Source of the DNA: Streptomyces sp. B3I8
GTDB lineage: Bacteria > Actinomycetota > Actinomycetes > Streptomycetales > Streptomycetaceae
Assembly (NCBI RefSeq): GCF_030816915.1
Contig: NZ_JAUSYN010000002.1
Span: 6,647,501-6,711,500 of the forward strand
Length of the DNA stretch: 64,000 bases
Direction: 5' to 3'
This document shows, in pieces, positions 1 to 7,951 of this stretch; positions within the stretch are counted from its first letter, which is position 1, and each line of letters starts with the position of its first letter. A program made the translations under genes and the position numbers. Under the pieces are notes generated by a model. That model was given only the letters and a program-made list of their open reading frames with translations, ran no database searches and was not told the origin of the DNA.

Positions 1-2
1 TC

Positions 3-419
3 TCTGAGCGGGAGTTTCAGCACAGCGGACCTGCTCCTCAGTTCAGCCTGGCCAAGTCGCATGCCGGCTTCTCGCCGATCGGTCCCAGCCTGGTCACCGT
101 GGATGAACTCGACGATCCCGATGATCTTGAGATCGGCTGCGCCATAGACGGCGAGACCGTACAGCTGGGACGCACCCGGGAACTCATCTTCCCGGTTCCC
201 GAGCTGATCGCCCGGCTCTCCCGCATTGTTGAGCTGTACCCGGGAGACGTGATCTTCACGGGTACTCCGTCCGGTGTGGGCGCCGGCCGCAAGCCGCCTC
301 GCTACCTGCAAGACGGCAACATCCTCACCAGTTGGGTGGGCGGTGTCGGGAGCATTGAACAGCGCTTGCTCACCCGACGGCGTGAGCATGACGCACAGCC
401 GATTTCCGCGAATTTCTGA
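3..419 (+). CDS. Fumarylacetoacetate hydrolase family protein, C-terminal part
   Basis: Partial gene that begins before the window. The reading frame runs from base 3 to TGA at 417-419. The protein shows the C-terminal core of the FAA hydrolase fold: an AKSHAGFSPIGPSLVT segment, then PGDVIFTGTPSGVG followed by GRKPPRYL, which is the typical end of 2-hydroxyhepta-2,4-diene-1,7-dioate isomerases, acylpyruvases and 2,4-diketo-3-deoxy sugar-acid hydrolases. Members cleave or isomerise C-C bonds of oxo-acids using a divalent metal; the metal-binding N-terminal part lies outside the window. Eight bases separate it from the VOC gene, so the two are probably co-transcribed, and together they suggest ring-cleavage or keto-acid catabolism. 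The substrate cannot be told from the sequence. Confidence 0.85.
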   Translation, partial: SEREFQHSGPAPQFSLAKSHAGFSPIGPSLVTVDELDDPDDLEIGCAIDGETVQLGRTRELIFPVPELIARLSRIVELYPGDVIFTGTPSGVGAGRKPPRYLQDGNILTSWVGGVGSIEQRLLTRRREHDAQPISANF

Positions 420-427
420 GTCTCGCC

Positions 428-1348
428 ATGGCAATCAACGGACTGCGCAGGGTCACGCTGGGAGTACCTGATCTCAATGCGACGGCCGCGTTCTACGAAG
501 ATTTCGGGCTGACGAGGTCCACCGGGTGGTCATTCGCCACGACGGACGGGGAAGAGCAGCTGAAGCTGGCTGCAGCCCCCCGCCGCCGCTTGCTGGAAGC
601 CCTCTTCACCGTCGACACGCTCGACGATCTCGCCGCCATTCAGCGCTCGTTGACCCGGCTTGGTGTCCAGAGCACGGCGTCCGGAGAAACGCTGGTGTGC
701 CATGACCCGGGCACCGGTACCCGCATCGTTCTCCGGGTCATGCCGCGTCTCACGCAAGAACCAGCGCCGGCATCTCCAGTAAACGGACGTGGCCGCATTG
801 ACCGGGTGAACGCCCGAACGCCGGGGCTGCAGCGTTCCGGCCGCGTACGACCGCGTCGGCTCGGACATTTCGTCCTCGGCTCAACGGAGTACGACGCGTC
901 GTTTGCCTTCTTCACCCGCGGTTTGGGCTTCAAGGTGAGCGACATCGTTCGGGACCTCGGTGTCTTCTTGCGATGCTCCACCGACCACCACAACGTCCTC
1001 ATCCAGCGGGCGCCGGTTCCCTTCCTTCATCACACCAGCTGGCAAGTCGACGACGTCGACGAGATCGGGCGTGGTGCGATGGACCTTCTCGCCGACCACC
1101 CCGAGCGCCACGTATGGGGAATGGGCCGGCACTACGCAGGGTCAAACTTCTTCTGGTACTTCAAGGACCCCGCCGGCAACTTCGCCGAGTACCACAGCGA
1201 CATGGACTCCATCCCCGAGGACGCGCTGTGGACACCAGAGATCCTTGAAGGGGCGAAGGGACTGTTTCAGTGGGGCCCGCCGCCCCCACCGTCGTTCATC
1301 AATCCAGAAGACCTGGCCGATTTGATGATCAACAGTCACCAGGGCTGA
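428..1348 (+). CDS. Two-domain VOC (glyoxalase/extradiol dioxygenase-like) protein
   Basis: A 306-residue protein built from two vicinal-oxygen-chelate modules. The N-terminal module (about 5-105) begins RRVTLGVPDL and lacks an obvious metal site. The C-terminal module (about 140-270) carries GHFVLGST, then HHTSWQVDD and finally FAEYHSDMD, placing His, His and Glu where extradiol dioxygenases hold their iron. Length and layout match the 2,3-dihydroxybiphenyl/catechol 2,3-dioxygenase type. It starts at ATG 428, eight bases after the FAA hydrolase, and the pairing suits meta-cleavage followed by hydrolysis of the cleaved product. Dioxygenase activity is an inference; a non-oxidative VOC enzyme is possible. 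The operon appears to end here, since the following 500 bases are non-coding and hold a mobile repeat. Confidence 0.8.
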   Translation: MAINGLRRVTLGVPDLNATAAFYEDFGLTRSTGWSFATTDGEEQLKLAAAPRRRLLEALFTVDTLDDLAAIQRSLTRLGVQSTASGETLVCHDPGTGTRIVLRVMPRLTQEPAPASPVNGRGRIDRVNARTPGLQRSGRVRPRRLGHFVLGSTEYDASFAFFTRGLGFKVSDIVRDLGVFLRCSTDHHNVLIQRAPVPFLHHTSWQVDDVDEIGRGAMDLLADHPERHVWGMGRHYAGSNFFWYFKDPAGNFAEYHSDMDSIPEDALWTPEILEGAKGLFQWGPPPPPSFINPEDLADLMINSHQG

Positions 1349-1669
1349 CGTGCCCCGGTCGCCGACCGGTCCTCGACGTCCCAATCCGTCGGGATAGGTG
1401 CGATTCAAGGTTTTCCGTCACGACCCGATCGGCGGCCGGCTCTGCGGCTCAGCAAGGCCGACGTGCTGCTGACTCGGGTGCTGCCTAGGTCTCATAGTCA
1501 TGCCGGTGCCTTAGCTCTGTCGTGATCTTCAGGCTGATCCCGGCATCGTCTACACAAAACGCTGCCGCTGGATGTGAGCCGGTGACAGCGCCTTTGACGG
1601 CGTCATCCAGCACGGGCACCACTGTCCCGTGATTTCACACGGAAGGCGCCCACGCTCTCAGTGCAGCCC
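1349..1669. other. Non-coding gap before the first MITE-like repeat
   Basis: No credible gene is seen. At 1622-1636 the string ctgtcccgtgatttc resembles the outer end of the repeat that follows and of IS5-type elements, so a scrap of an IS end may sit here. The gap separates the FAA hydrolase/VOC pair from the transporter operon. Confidence 0.4.
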
Positions 1670-1835
1670 TAAGGGGTGTCCCGTGATCCCCGGCGGGCGC
1701 GCGACGACAGCTACGGCACCTCGCCGCGTTGTCGGGACGTCCGCATACGTCCAGTATGCGGACGCCCCTCCGCCTTGCGATGCACCGCATCTGACGCCGC
1801 GCGCTGATCCGCCGGGGATTACGGGACAGCCCTTA
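1670..1835. mobile_element. MITE-like repeat, copy 1
   Basis: A 160-bp element (GGG at 1673 to CCC at 1832) with terminal inverted repeats of about 27 bp that start GGG(G/C)TGTCCCGT and run into CCCCGGCGG. It contains a central perfect hairpin, GTCCGCATAC (1736-1745) with GTATGCGGAC (1751-1760). It codes for nothing recognisable. A nearly identical copy in the same orientation lies at 12645-12809. Size, termini and lack of a transposase fit a miniature inverted-repeat element mobilised by an IS5-type transposase. The bases next to the ends are TAA on the left and TTA on the right. These may be part of the inverted repeat or the TNA target type used by some IS5 elements; if the latter, they do not match. 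The right end stops 16 bases before the start of the sugar-binding lipoprotein gene. Confidence 0.8.
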
Positions 1836-1851
1836 GCTTGACCAAAGGACA

Positions 1852-3000
1852 ATGATGTTCCAAATCCGCGGTATCCCGATCGCTCTGGCCCTTATTCTGT
1901 CGTTTGTCGTAGCCGGCTGCACCGTGACCCCCACCAGCAGCGCGTACACCGGAACCGTCGAGCCGGGCTTCGATCATTCCGTGCGAGAGTCGATCGAGGC
2001 TGCGAAGGCGCCTCAAGGGCCCCTCAACATCGTCGGCCCCGCAGCGGTTCCAGGAAAACGAATTGCGGTCGTCGCGGTCACGCTTGCTGAGACAGGAGCG
2101 CTGCGCACCGCACGGGCCCTGCACGCCGCGGCGAAAGACGCCGGTTGGACCTCGATAACCTACGACGGACAGGGCTCGCCGACCGTCGCCAATCAAAAAC
2201 TTGAACAGGCGGTGACGACCCGCCCCGATGCGATCGTGCTCATCTCGCTCGATCCCACCGATGTCGGCAGCGGACTTCAGTCAGCCAAGAGTGCACACAT
2301 CCCCGTAACCTGTGCCGCTTGCTGGGATCTCAAAACACGAGACACCAAGGGCGAATACTACGCGGATGTGCAGCCTCCGATCGCAGTCTTCGAGAATCTC
2401 GGGTATCTCACCGCTCAGTATGCCTACCTGCAGACAAAGGGACACGCGCACTTCCTCACGATGAATGATCCGGCGCTGTCGAATCTTGGGGCTCGGGCAC
2501 GAGGATTCCAGCGCTTCATGGGCGAGTGCGCCGACGCTGACGGTGATTGCCGGGTTTTGAAGCACAAAGACTTCCAAGTGGCGAACGCCACCACAACTCT
2601 GTCCTCCGAAGGCGCGTCACTCGCCCGAGCCAATCCCGACTTCAACGCCTTCTGGGTCAGCTTCGATTTCGCTGGTCTGCAGGTACTCACGGGTCTACGG
2701 CAGGCAAACCTCACCGACGGAAAGAATAAGGCCTTCATGGTTGCCTCCAACGGTGATGGTGCAAACCTCGAAGTGATCAAAGCAGGTGGCTACATCAAAG
2801 CCACCATCGCGATCAGCTTCGAGCAGGAGGCCTATGCCGCCATCGACAACCTGAACCGCCTATTCGCCGGCCAGTCGCTCGTCAAGCACACGGTCCCGAT
2901 CCGTCTTTTTGACGCAACGAACGCTGAAGAAGCACACAACGGAAATTGGAGTGGTGATGTCGACTACCGAGCCGCCTATCTCAAGGCCTGGCATGGCTGA
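1852..3000 (+). CDS. ABC transporter substrate-binding lipoprotein (RbsB-like)
   Basis: A 382-residue extracellular binding protein of the ribose/galactose (periplasmic-binding type I) fold. The N-terminus is a lipoprotein signal with a VVAGC lipobox, Cys23 being the predicted lipidated residue. After it comes the typical IAVVAVTLAETGALRTA strand, a region stating that the ligand is to be sought as PDAIVLISLDPTD, and a KAFMVASNGDG segment near the C-terminal hinge. It feeds the ATPase and permease immediately downstream. A RBS-like AAAGGAC (1844-1850) precedes ATG 1852. The MITE ends 16 bases upstream of the start, so the native promoter has been displaced or lies inside or beyond the repeat. 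The overall family is clear; the ligand is not, although the following dehydrogenases suggest a hydroxylated small molecule. Confidence 0.85.
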   Translation: MMFQIRGIPIALALILSFVVAGCTVTPTSSAYTGTVEPGFDHSVRESIEAAKAPQGPLNIVGPAAVPGKRIAVVAVTLAETGALRTARALHAAAKDAGWTSITYDGQGSPTVANQKLEQAVTTRPDAIVLISLDPTDVGSGLQSAKSAHIPVTCAACWDLKTRDTKGEYYADVQPPIAVFENLGYLTAQYAYLQTKGHAHFLTMNDPALSNLGARARGFQRFMGECADADGDCRVLKHKDFQVANATTTLSSEGASLARANPDFNAFWVSFDFAGLQVLTGLRQANLTDGKNKAFMVASNGDGANLEVIKAGGYIKATIAISFEQEAYAAIDNLNRLFAGQSLVKHTVPIRLFDATNAEEAHNGNWSGDVDYRAAYLKAWHG

Positions 3001-4618
3001 GGCTACAGCGCTCCATGTGCCCGACGGGCCGGCAGCACTTTCCATCCAATCGCTGAGCAAGACGTTCAGTGGTGTTCGGGTACTGAATGACGTCTCGCTC
3101 GAAATCGCCCCGGGTGAGGTCCACGCCCTGCTTGGGCAGAACGGCTGCGGAAAATCAACGCTCATCAAGTGCCTCGCCGGCGTCCACCGGCCCGACGCGG
3201 GAAGTGCCGTAGACGTCAACGGCCGAAGACTGCCCCACTCCTACACGCCCAGCGAAGCCCATCACCTCGGACTCGCCTTCGTGCACCAGGATCTCGGCCT
3301 CGTCTATGACATGACCGTCGCGGAGAACCTTGCCCTGGGGTCAGGCTTCGAAAGGTCGGGTCCCGTGATCCGCTGGAGCAGGCAGCGCCGGTGCGCCGAA
3401 GAAATCCTCGAGCAATTCGGATTGGCAGTCTCACCGGACGCCGTCGTGCGTGATCTCCCGGCCACGGTGCGCTCTCTGCTGGCCATCGCCCGGGCCTTCC
3501 AGCACCGGCATGGCCTCGAGACCGGGCGGATGTCCTGCCTCATCCTCGACGAACCGACAGCTGCGCTCCCGGACCAGGACGCCGAGCTCCTCTTCGAGGC
3601 GATCGGTCGCGTAACCGCAGCGGGCGTGGGCGTGGGCTATGTGACGCACCGGCTCGAGGAGGTATTTCGTATCGCGACGCGCGCGACAATCCTCCGCAAC
3701 GGACACAAAGTCGAAACCTGCTCCATTGCGGAATCGACACGCGAATCTCTCGCCTCGATGATCATCGGACACTCGGCGCGCAGCGGGGAGACCAGCGGAT
3801 TCCCCGCGACAGCAGCTACGATGGACACGGCGTCAAAGCACGCTGATCGCCCTGTCGTACTCGACGCTGCTGGGCTGTCCGGGAGCCGGGTCCGCAACGC
3901 GAGTCTGCACGTGCGCGCCGGTGAAATCGTCGGCATCGCAGGACTTGCCGGCAGCGGTCGTAGCGAACTGGCCCGGCTCCTCTTCGGCTCACAGCCGCTG
4001 ACGGCAGGAGCCCGCTCCGTCGACGCTAAGCCGATCTTTGGCTCATCCCCCCGGCAGGCAATCCGGGCTGGCGTTGCCCTCGTTCCTGAAGATCGGCGTC
4101 GTGAGGGATGCGTCCTCACCATGAACATCGCCGAGAACGTGACCATGGCAAAACCGGCTGTCGGCCGAGCCGGGCTGCTCTCACTACGCCAAGAACGGAG
4201 GCGAGTGCGTGAGGCGATCGAGCGGTTCGACATCCGCCCTGCGGACCCGGACAGCCGCCTCGACACCCTCTCAGGCGGAAACCAGCAGAAGGTCGTCCTG
4301 GCGAAGTGGCTCGCGCGCTCCCCGCAGGTACTGATCCTTGACGAACCCGTGCAGGGCGTCGACATCGGGGCAAAGGCTGAAATATTTTCAGTGCTCCAGC
4401 AGGCAGCGGCATCCGGTACCGCCCTTCTCGTCATCGACAGCGATTTCGACAACCTCGTCTCACTGTGTGACCGCGTCTATGTTCTGCGGAACGGTCGCAT
4501 CAGTGAAGAACTTGCCGGCAGCTCGCTCACCGCGAGCCACATTTCTGCTGCGGCCTTCGGCGTCGCCGGAAACGCACAAGAATTGATAGCCAGCCAAACG
4601 TCTAAGGAGGCATTGTGA
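2957..4618 (+). CDS. Sugar-type ABC transporter ATPase with two nucleotide-binding domains (RbsA/MglA-like)
   Basis: A 553-residue tandem ATPase that powers the importer. The first domain has a Walker A GQNGCGKST (about 60-68) and a Walker B ILDEPTAALPD. The second has the degenerate GLAGSGRSE P-loop that is usual in this family, then LSGGNQQK and LILDEPVQGVD. ATG 2957 is preferred because GGAG stands five bases upstream and the frame already overlaps the end of the binding-protein gene; ATG 2993 is the alternative and 2909 is less likely. The 44-base overlap and the downstream GTGA overlap with the permease point to translational coupling in one operon. The Walker A has Gln and Cys where most homologues have Glu and Ala, a mild deviation that keeps the essential GKST. 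Confidence 0.9.
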   Translation: MSTTEPPISRPGMAEATALHVPDGPAALSIQSLSKTFSGVRVLNDVSLEIAPGEVHALLGQNGCGKSTLIKCLAGVHRPDAGSAVDVNGRRLPHSYTPSEAHHLGLAFVHQDLGLVYDMTVAENLALGSGFERSGPVIRWSRQRRCAEEILEQFGLAVSPDAVVRDLPATVRSLLAIARAFQHRHGLETGRMSCLILDEPTAALPDQDAELLFEAIGRVTAAGVGVGYVTHRLEEVFRIATRATILRNGHKVETCSIAESTRESLASMIIGHSARSGETSGFPATAATMDTASKHADRPVVLDAAGLSGSRVRNASLHVRAGEIVGIAGLAGSGRSELARLLFGSQPLTAGARSVDAKPIFGSSPRQAIRAGVALVPEDRRREGCVLTMNIAENVTMAKPAVGRAGLLSLRQERRRVREAIERFDIRPADPDSRLDTLSGGNQQKVVLAKWLARSPQVLILDEPVQGVDIGAKAEIFSVLQQAAASGTALLVIDSDFDNLVSLCDRVYVLRNGRISEELAGSSLTASHISAAAFGVAGNAQELIASQTSKEAL

Positions 4619-5640
4619 GAACATCCAACGCAGTGGCACCCCCGGCCGGTGCTGAAGCCGCTCTGAAGTCCGAAGTTACTCAGGTCATCGACGTGCGTAT
4701 GCGTATGGCCGCCGCCTCCAGATTCGCTCTCCCCGGCCTACTGCTGGTATTCGTGGTCACATTTTCAATTGTGTTGCCCGAAACCTTCGCAACATGGGAC
4801 AACGCGAGGACCATCCTCAGCACTCAGTCTGTGCTGGCCCTCGTGGCGCTGGCCGCGCTGATGACGCTCGTGATCGGCGAGTTCGACCTCTCGCTCGGCG
4901 CTCAGATGGGTCTTGCTGCACTACTGCTGCCCGGCCTCAGCGCCCATGGCAAGGTGCCGCTCTCCCTTGCCGTACCGTTGACGATCGCGGCGACGACGGC
5001 GGTGGGGCTCATGAACGGGCTTCTCGTCGCACGAGCCAAAGTCAACTCCTTCATTGCCACGATCGGCACGTCGGCGCTGATCGGGGCGTTTGTGCTGGCG
5101 TACTCGGGCGGCACGGTGATCTTCCTGGGAGTGCCGCCGGAGATCCTCAAGATCTCTTCGTCCGCTCCGTGGGGCGTGCCTGCGCCCATTCTCTACGTGG
5201 CAGTCGTGTCCGTGTTCGTCTGGCTCCTCCTGCAGCGCACGCCCTTCGGGCGCTATATGAGTGCCATCGGTGGCAGCAAGGACGCCGCGCGACTGGCGGG
5301 TATCAACTCCGACCGCGTCACGGTCGTCACCTTCGTCCTTGCCGGCACACTCACCGGCATCGCCGGTGTGGTGCAGGCCGGTCAACTCGGCAGCGGCAAC
5401 CCATCGGTGGGGCCGTCGTACCTGCTGCCGGCCTTCGCCGCGGCATTCCTTGGAGCGACGAGCTTCCGCGTCGGGCAGTTCAACGTGTGGGGCACTCTGA
5501 CCGCTGTGGTGACCCTGGCAACCGGAGTGACAGGGCTGAACCTGCTGGGGTTGCCGAGTTGGGTCGAGCCGGCTTTCAACGGTACGGCCCTGCTGCTCGC
5601 TGTCGCTCTGACCCGATACCTGCGTGGCAGACCTCTCTGA
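4615..5640 (+). CDS. Sugar-type ABC transporter permease (RbsC-like)
   Basis: A 341-residue inner-membrane permease with about eight to ten hydrophobic segments. It contains the family hallmark IGEFDLSLGAQ loop (a variant of GGIDLSVG) and the later MSAIGGSKDAARLAGI coupling loop, which contacts the ATPase. GTG 4615 overlaps the ATPase stop (GTGA) and AAGGAGG lies at 4604-4610, a strong start. The GGIDLS Asp is preserved as Asp in EFDLS. It forms the channel with the two genes upstream; in this family a single permease acts as a homodimer. Downstream there are 53 bases before the first dehydrogenase, so the catabolic genes probably share the transcript. Confidence 0.9.
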   Translation: MRTSNAVAPPAGAEAALKSEVTQVIDVRMRMAAASRFALPGLLLVFVVTFSIVLPETFATWDNARTILSTQSVLALVALAALMTLVIGEFDLSLGAQMGLAALLLPGLSAHGKVPLSLAVPLTIAATTAVGLMNGLLVARAKVNSFIATIGTSALIGAFVLAYSGGTVIFLGVPPEILKISSSAPWGVPAPILYVAVVSVFVWLLLQRTPFGRYMSAIGGSKDAARLAGINSDRVTVVTFVLAGTLTGIAGVVQAGQLGSGNPSVGPSYLLPAFAAAFLGATSFRVGQFNVWGTLTAVVTLATGVTGLNLLGLPSWVEPAFNGTALLLAVALTRYLRGRPL

Positions 5641-5693
5641 CCGCGCGGCCGGTTCATGGAGACTCGCGAAACCATGCACAGGGAGAAGACGTC

Positions 5694-6470
5694 ATGGACA
5701 GACTGGCAACGAAAGTTGCGTTGATCAGCGGCGGAGCTCGGGGGATGGGGGCAGCGCATGCCCGTGCGATCGTTGCTGAAGGCGGTCGCGTCGTTATCGG
5801 CGACGTGCGTGACGAAGAGGGCGAACACCTGGCACGGGAGCTCGGCCCAACCGCCCTCTACGCGCATCTTGACGTAACCAGCGCCGAGGCTTGGGAGGCA
5901 GCTGTAGCCCTCGCCGAGCGGGAGTTCGGTTCCCTCAGCGCACTGGTCAACAACGCCGGAATCACGAATTTCGGGGCGATCGGTAAGTACAGTGAGCAGG
6001 ACTGGGAGACGGTTCTGCGCATCAACCTCACCGGATGTTTCCTCGGTATCACCGCAGCACTTCCAGCCCTGAAGCGGGCGACTCCCTCGTCCATCGTGAA
6101 CATCTCCTCGACGGCCGGCCTGCAGGGCTCCGCGGAACTCCACGGCTACACCGCAGCCAAATGGGGCGTTCGAGGCCTCACCAAGTCGGTTGCGATGGAG
6201 GTCGGGGTGGATGGAGTGCGAGTGAATTCCGTGCATCCCGGCGTCGTTCATACACCGATGATCTCCGGGTATGACGTCTCTGCCCTTGGGGGTGGGGCGC
6301 TCGGTCGAGGCGCCGAGCCAGAGGAGATCTCCGCACTTGTCGTCTACCTCGTCAGCGATGAATCGAGCTTTGTGACCGGAGCCGAATTTGTGATTGACGG
6401 CGGCATGACCGCCGGCACGCCAGCCTTCGGCCCCGTCAAGGACCATCAGGACACGCGGCCTAACCGATGA
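5694..6470 (+). CDS. SDR family oxidoreductase
   Basis: A 258-residue classical short-chain dehydrogenase. The cofactor motif reads SGGARGMG (a TGxxxGxG variant), with GDVRD after the second strand favouring NAD(H). NNAG follows, and the catalytic set is Ser in NISSTAG, then Tyr and Lys in HGYTAAK. The end is the usual SSFVTGAEFVIDGG. It resembles 3-alpha/20-beta-hydroxysteroid and cyclohexanol-type dehydrogenases, but these names cannot be separated by eye. ATG 5694 has GGGAGAAG upstream. It follows the importer permease and precedes a SnoaL-like gene, which suggests that it oxidises the imported compound or its first product. Confidence 0.85.
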   Translation: MDRLATKVALISGGARGMGAAHARAIVAEGGRVVIGDVRDEEGEHLARELGPTALYAHLDVTSAEAWEAAVALAEREFGSLSALVNNAGITNFGAIGKYSEQDWETVLRINLTGCFLGITAALPALKRATPSSIVNISSTAGLQGSAELHGYTAAKWGVRGLTKSVAMEVGVDGVRVNSVHPGVVHTPMISGYDVSALGGGALGRGAEPEEISALVVYLVSDESSFVTGAEFVIDGGMTAGTPAFGPVKDHQDTRPNR

Positions 6471-6490
6471 AGTACGAGAGAGGACTCACG

Positions 6491-6964
6491 ATGAATTCAC
6501 CGCTGGGCGCCGATGCGCGCGCCATCGACGTGCTTGAAGAGTTCTACCGGGCAGAGCGGATCTACATGTCCGCGGGAGGCGCCCTCGCCGGAGCGAGCTT
6601 CGACGAGATGGGCGCGACCCTCGACCCCAACGTAATCCTGCACCAGTCGCCCGATCTGCCCTGGGGCGGTGACTGGATCGGCTACGAAGGGTTCAAGGGC
6701 TGGTCCATCGAGATGAGCCGGCACTGGGACATCGTCGATGTTCAGCACCCTGTGTTCTTCGAGAACGCTGATCAGGTCGTCGTGCTCTGCCAGCTTGTCA
6801 CGCGCTCCCGCGTGACAGGCGAGACACTCGATCAGCCGATGGCACAGGTAGTGACGGTGAAGAACGGGCGGATCACCGAGTTCCGAGCCTTCTACTGGCA
6901 CGTTCCGCAGTACAGAGCGGCCTGCCGGTCCGAAGGCGGCGAAGCACAGGAGGCACAGTCGTGA
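6491..6964 (+). CDS. SnoaL-like/NTF2-fold protein
   Basis: A 157-residue protein with the pattern of the NTF2-like alpha+beta barrel: an N-terminal helix, a WGGDWIGYEGFKGW segment where SnoaL-like proteins have a GxxGxxxF turn, and a C-terminal VVTVKNGRITEFRAFYW strand pair. Relatives include polyketide cyclases, ketosteroid isomerases and many proteins of unknown role. ATG 6491 is preferred because GAGAGAGGA lies just upstream; ATG 6467, overlapping the previous stop, is possible. It sits between two SDR genes and overlaps the next by four bases, so it probably acts as an isomerase, dehydratase or hydrolase on the same intermediate. That role is inference from context. Confidence 0.65.
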   Translation: MNSPLGADARAIDVLEEFYRAERIYMSAGGALAGASFDEMGATLDPNVILHQSPDLPWGGDWIGYEGFKGWSIEMSRHWDIVDVQHPVFFENADQVVVLCQLVTRSRVTGETLDQPMAQVVTVKNGRITEFRAFYWHVPQYRAACRSEGGEAQEAQS

Positions 6965-7836
6965 CCGCGGAACTGCAGGGCAAGGTCGCGGTGATCACCG
7001 GCGGTGCCAGCGGAATCGGCCGCGCGGTCGTCGAGTGCTTCCTCGCAGAAGGAGCCCGGGTCGTTGTCGGCGACATCGACGATGTCGCCGGCGAGAAGCT
7101 CAAGCAAGAGTTGGGCGACGATGTTCAGTTCCAACGCACCGACGTGCGACGTGCCGACGACATTGAGGCGCTGGTGGCCTCCGCGGTGTCAGCCTTCGGG
7201 AAGCTCGACATCATGGTGAACAACGCTGGCGCTGTCGGGGAACCGACCGGCTTGCTGGATCTCGACCCCGACGGGTTCAGCCGTACCTGCGACCTGCTGC
7301 TGCGCTCCGTGGTGTTGGGACATACGTACGCTGGCAGACAGATGAGACTGCAGGGGACCGGCGGCAGTATCGTGTCACTCTCGAGCATCGCAGGCATCCA
7401 GGGTGGCTTTGCAGCACCGTCGTACGATGCCGCGAAGGCAGCCGTCATCCAGGTCGCCAGAACTGCGACATCGGAACTCGCGCAATACGGAATTCGATCC
7501 AATGTCGTTTTGCCCGGCATGACGCGTACACCGATCATGGCGCGAGGGACGAAGCTGGACCCGGCCCTCTACGAGGATTTCGTCGAAGCCCTTCGCGAGC
7601 CGTTCGCAGAGTTCCACCCGCTGGGCCGCGGCGGCGACCCGCGCGACATCGCAAACGCCGTGCTCTACCTGGCCAGCGATCGCTCCAGCTTTGTCACTGG
7701 CCAGTACCTCATCGTGGACGGGGGACTCACCTCCGTCTTTTCCCGAGATCTTGGTGAGGTCGTCGGGAAGGCTTTCGAAATCATGGGAGTCGATGACATC
7801 GATCCGAGATTCGGCTCTGCTGCCCGCCTGAAGTGA
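6961..7836 (+). CDS. SDR family oxidoreductase
   Basis: A 291-residue short-chain dehydrogenase with TGGASGIG at the cofactor site, GDIDD suggesting NAD preference, NNAG, and a catalytic set of Ser in SLSSIAG and Tyr/Lys in PSYDAAKAA. It ends SSFVTGQYLIVDGG followed by a 40-residue tail that is longer than usual. GTG 6961 overlaps the SnoaL-like stop as GTGA, so the two are coupled. The protein is clearly homologous to, but diverged from, the SDR at 5694; two dehydrogenases of one fold flanking an NTF2-like protein suggest successive oxidations in one route. Confidence 0.85.
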   Translation: MTAELQGKVAVITGGASGIGRAVVECFLAEGARVVVGDIDDVAGEKLKQELGDDVQFQRTDVRRADDIEALVASAVSAFGKLDIMVNNAGAVGEPTGLLDLDPDGFSRTCDLLLRSVVLGHTYAGRQMRLQGTGGSIVSLSSIAGIQGGFAAPSYDAAKAAVIQVARTATSELAQYGIRSNVVLPGMTRTPIMARGTKLDPALYEDFVEALREPFAEFHPLGRGGDPRDIANAVLYLASDRSSFVTGQYLIVDGGLTSVFSRDLGEVVGKAFEIMGVDDIDPRFGSAARLK

Positions 7837-7951
7837 TCGTCCAGCGGCGGTGGCGATACGGCCTATGCCAAAGCCACCGCCCCGCACTCGCCCGAGCCCT
7901 CGCACCACTATGACATGGATTGTCTAACTGTCTCCCTGAAAGGTGACACAT

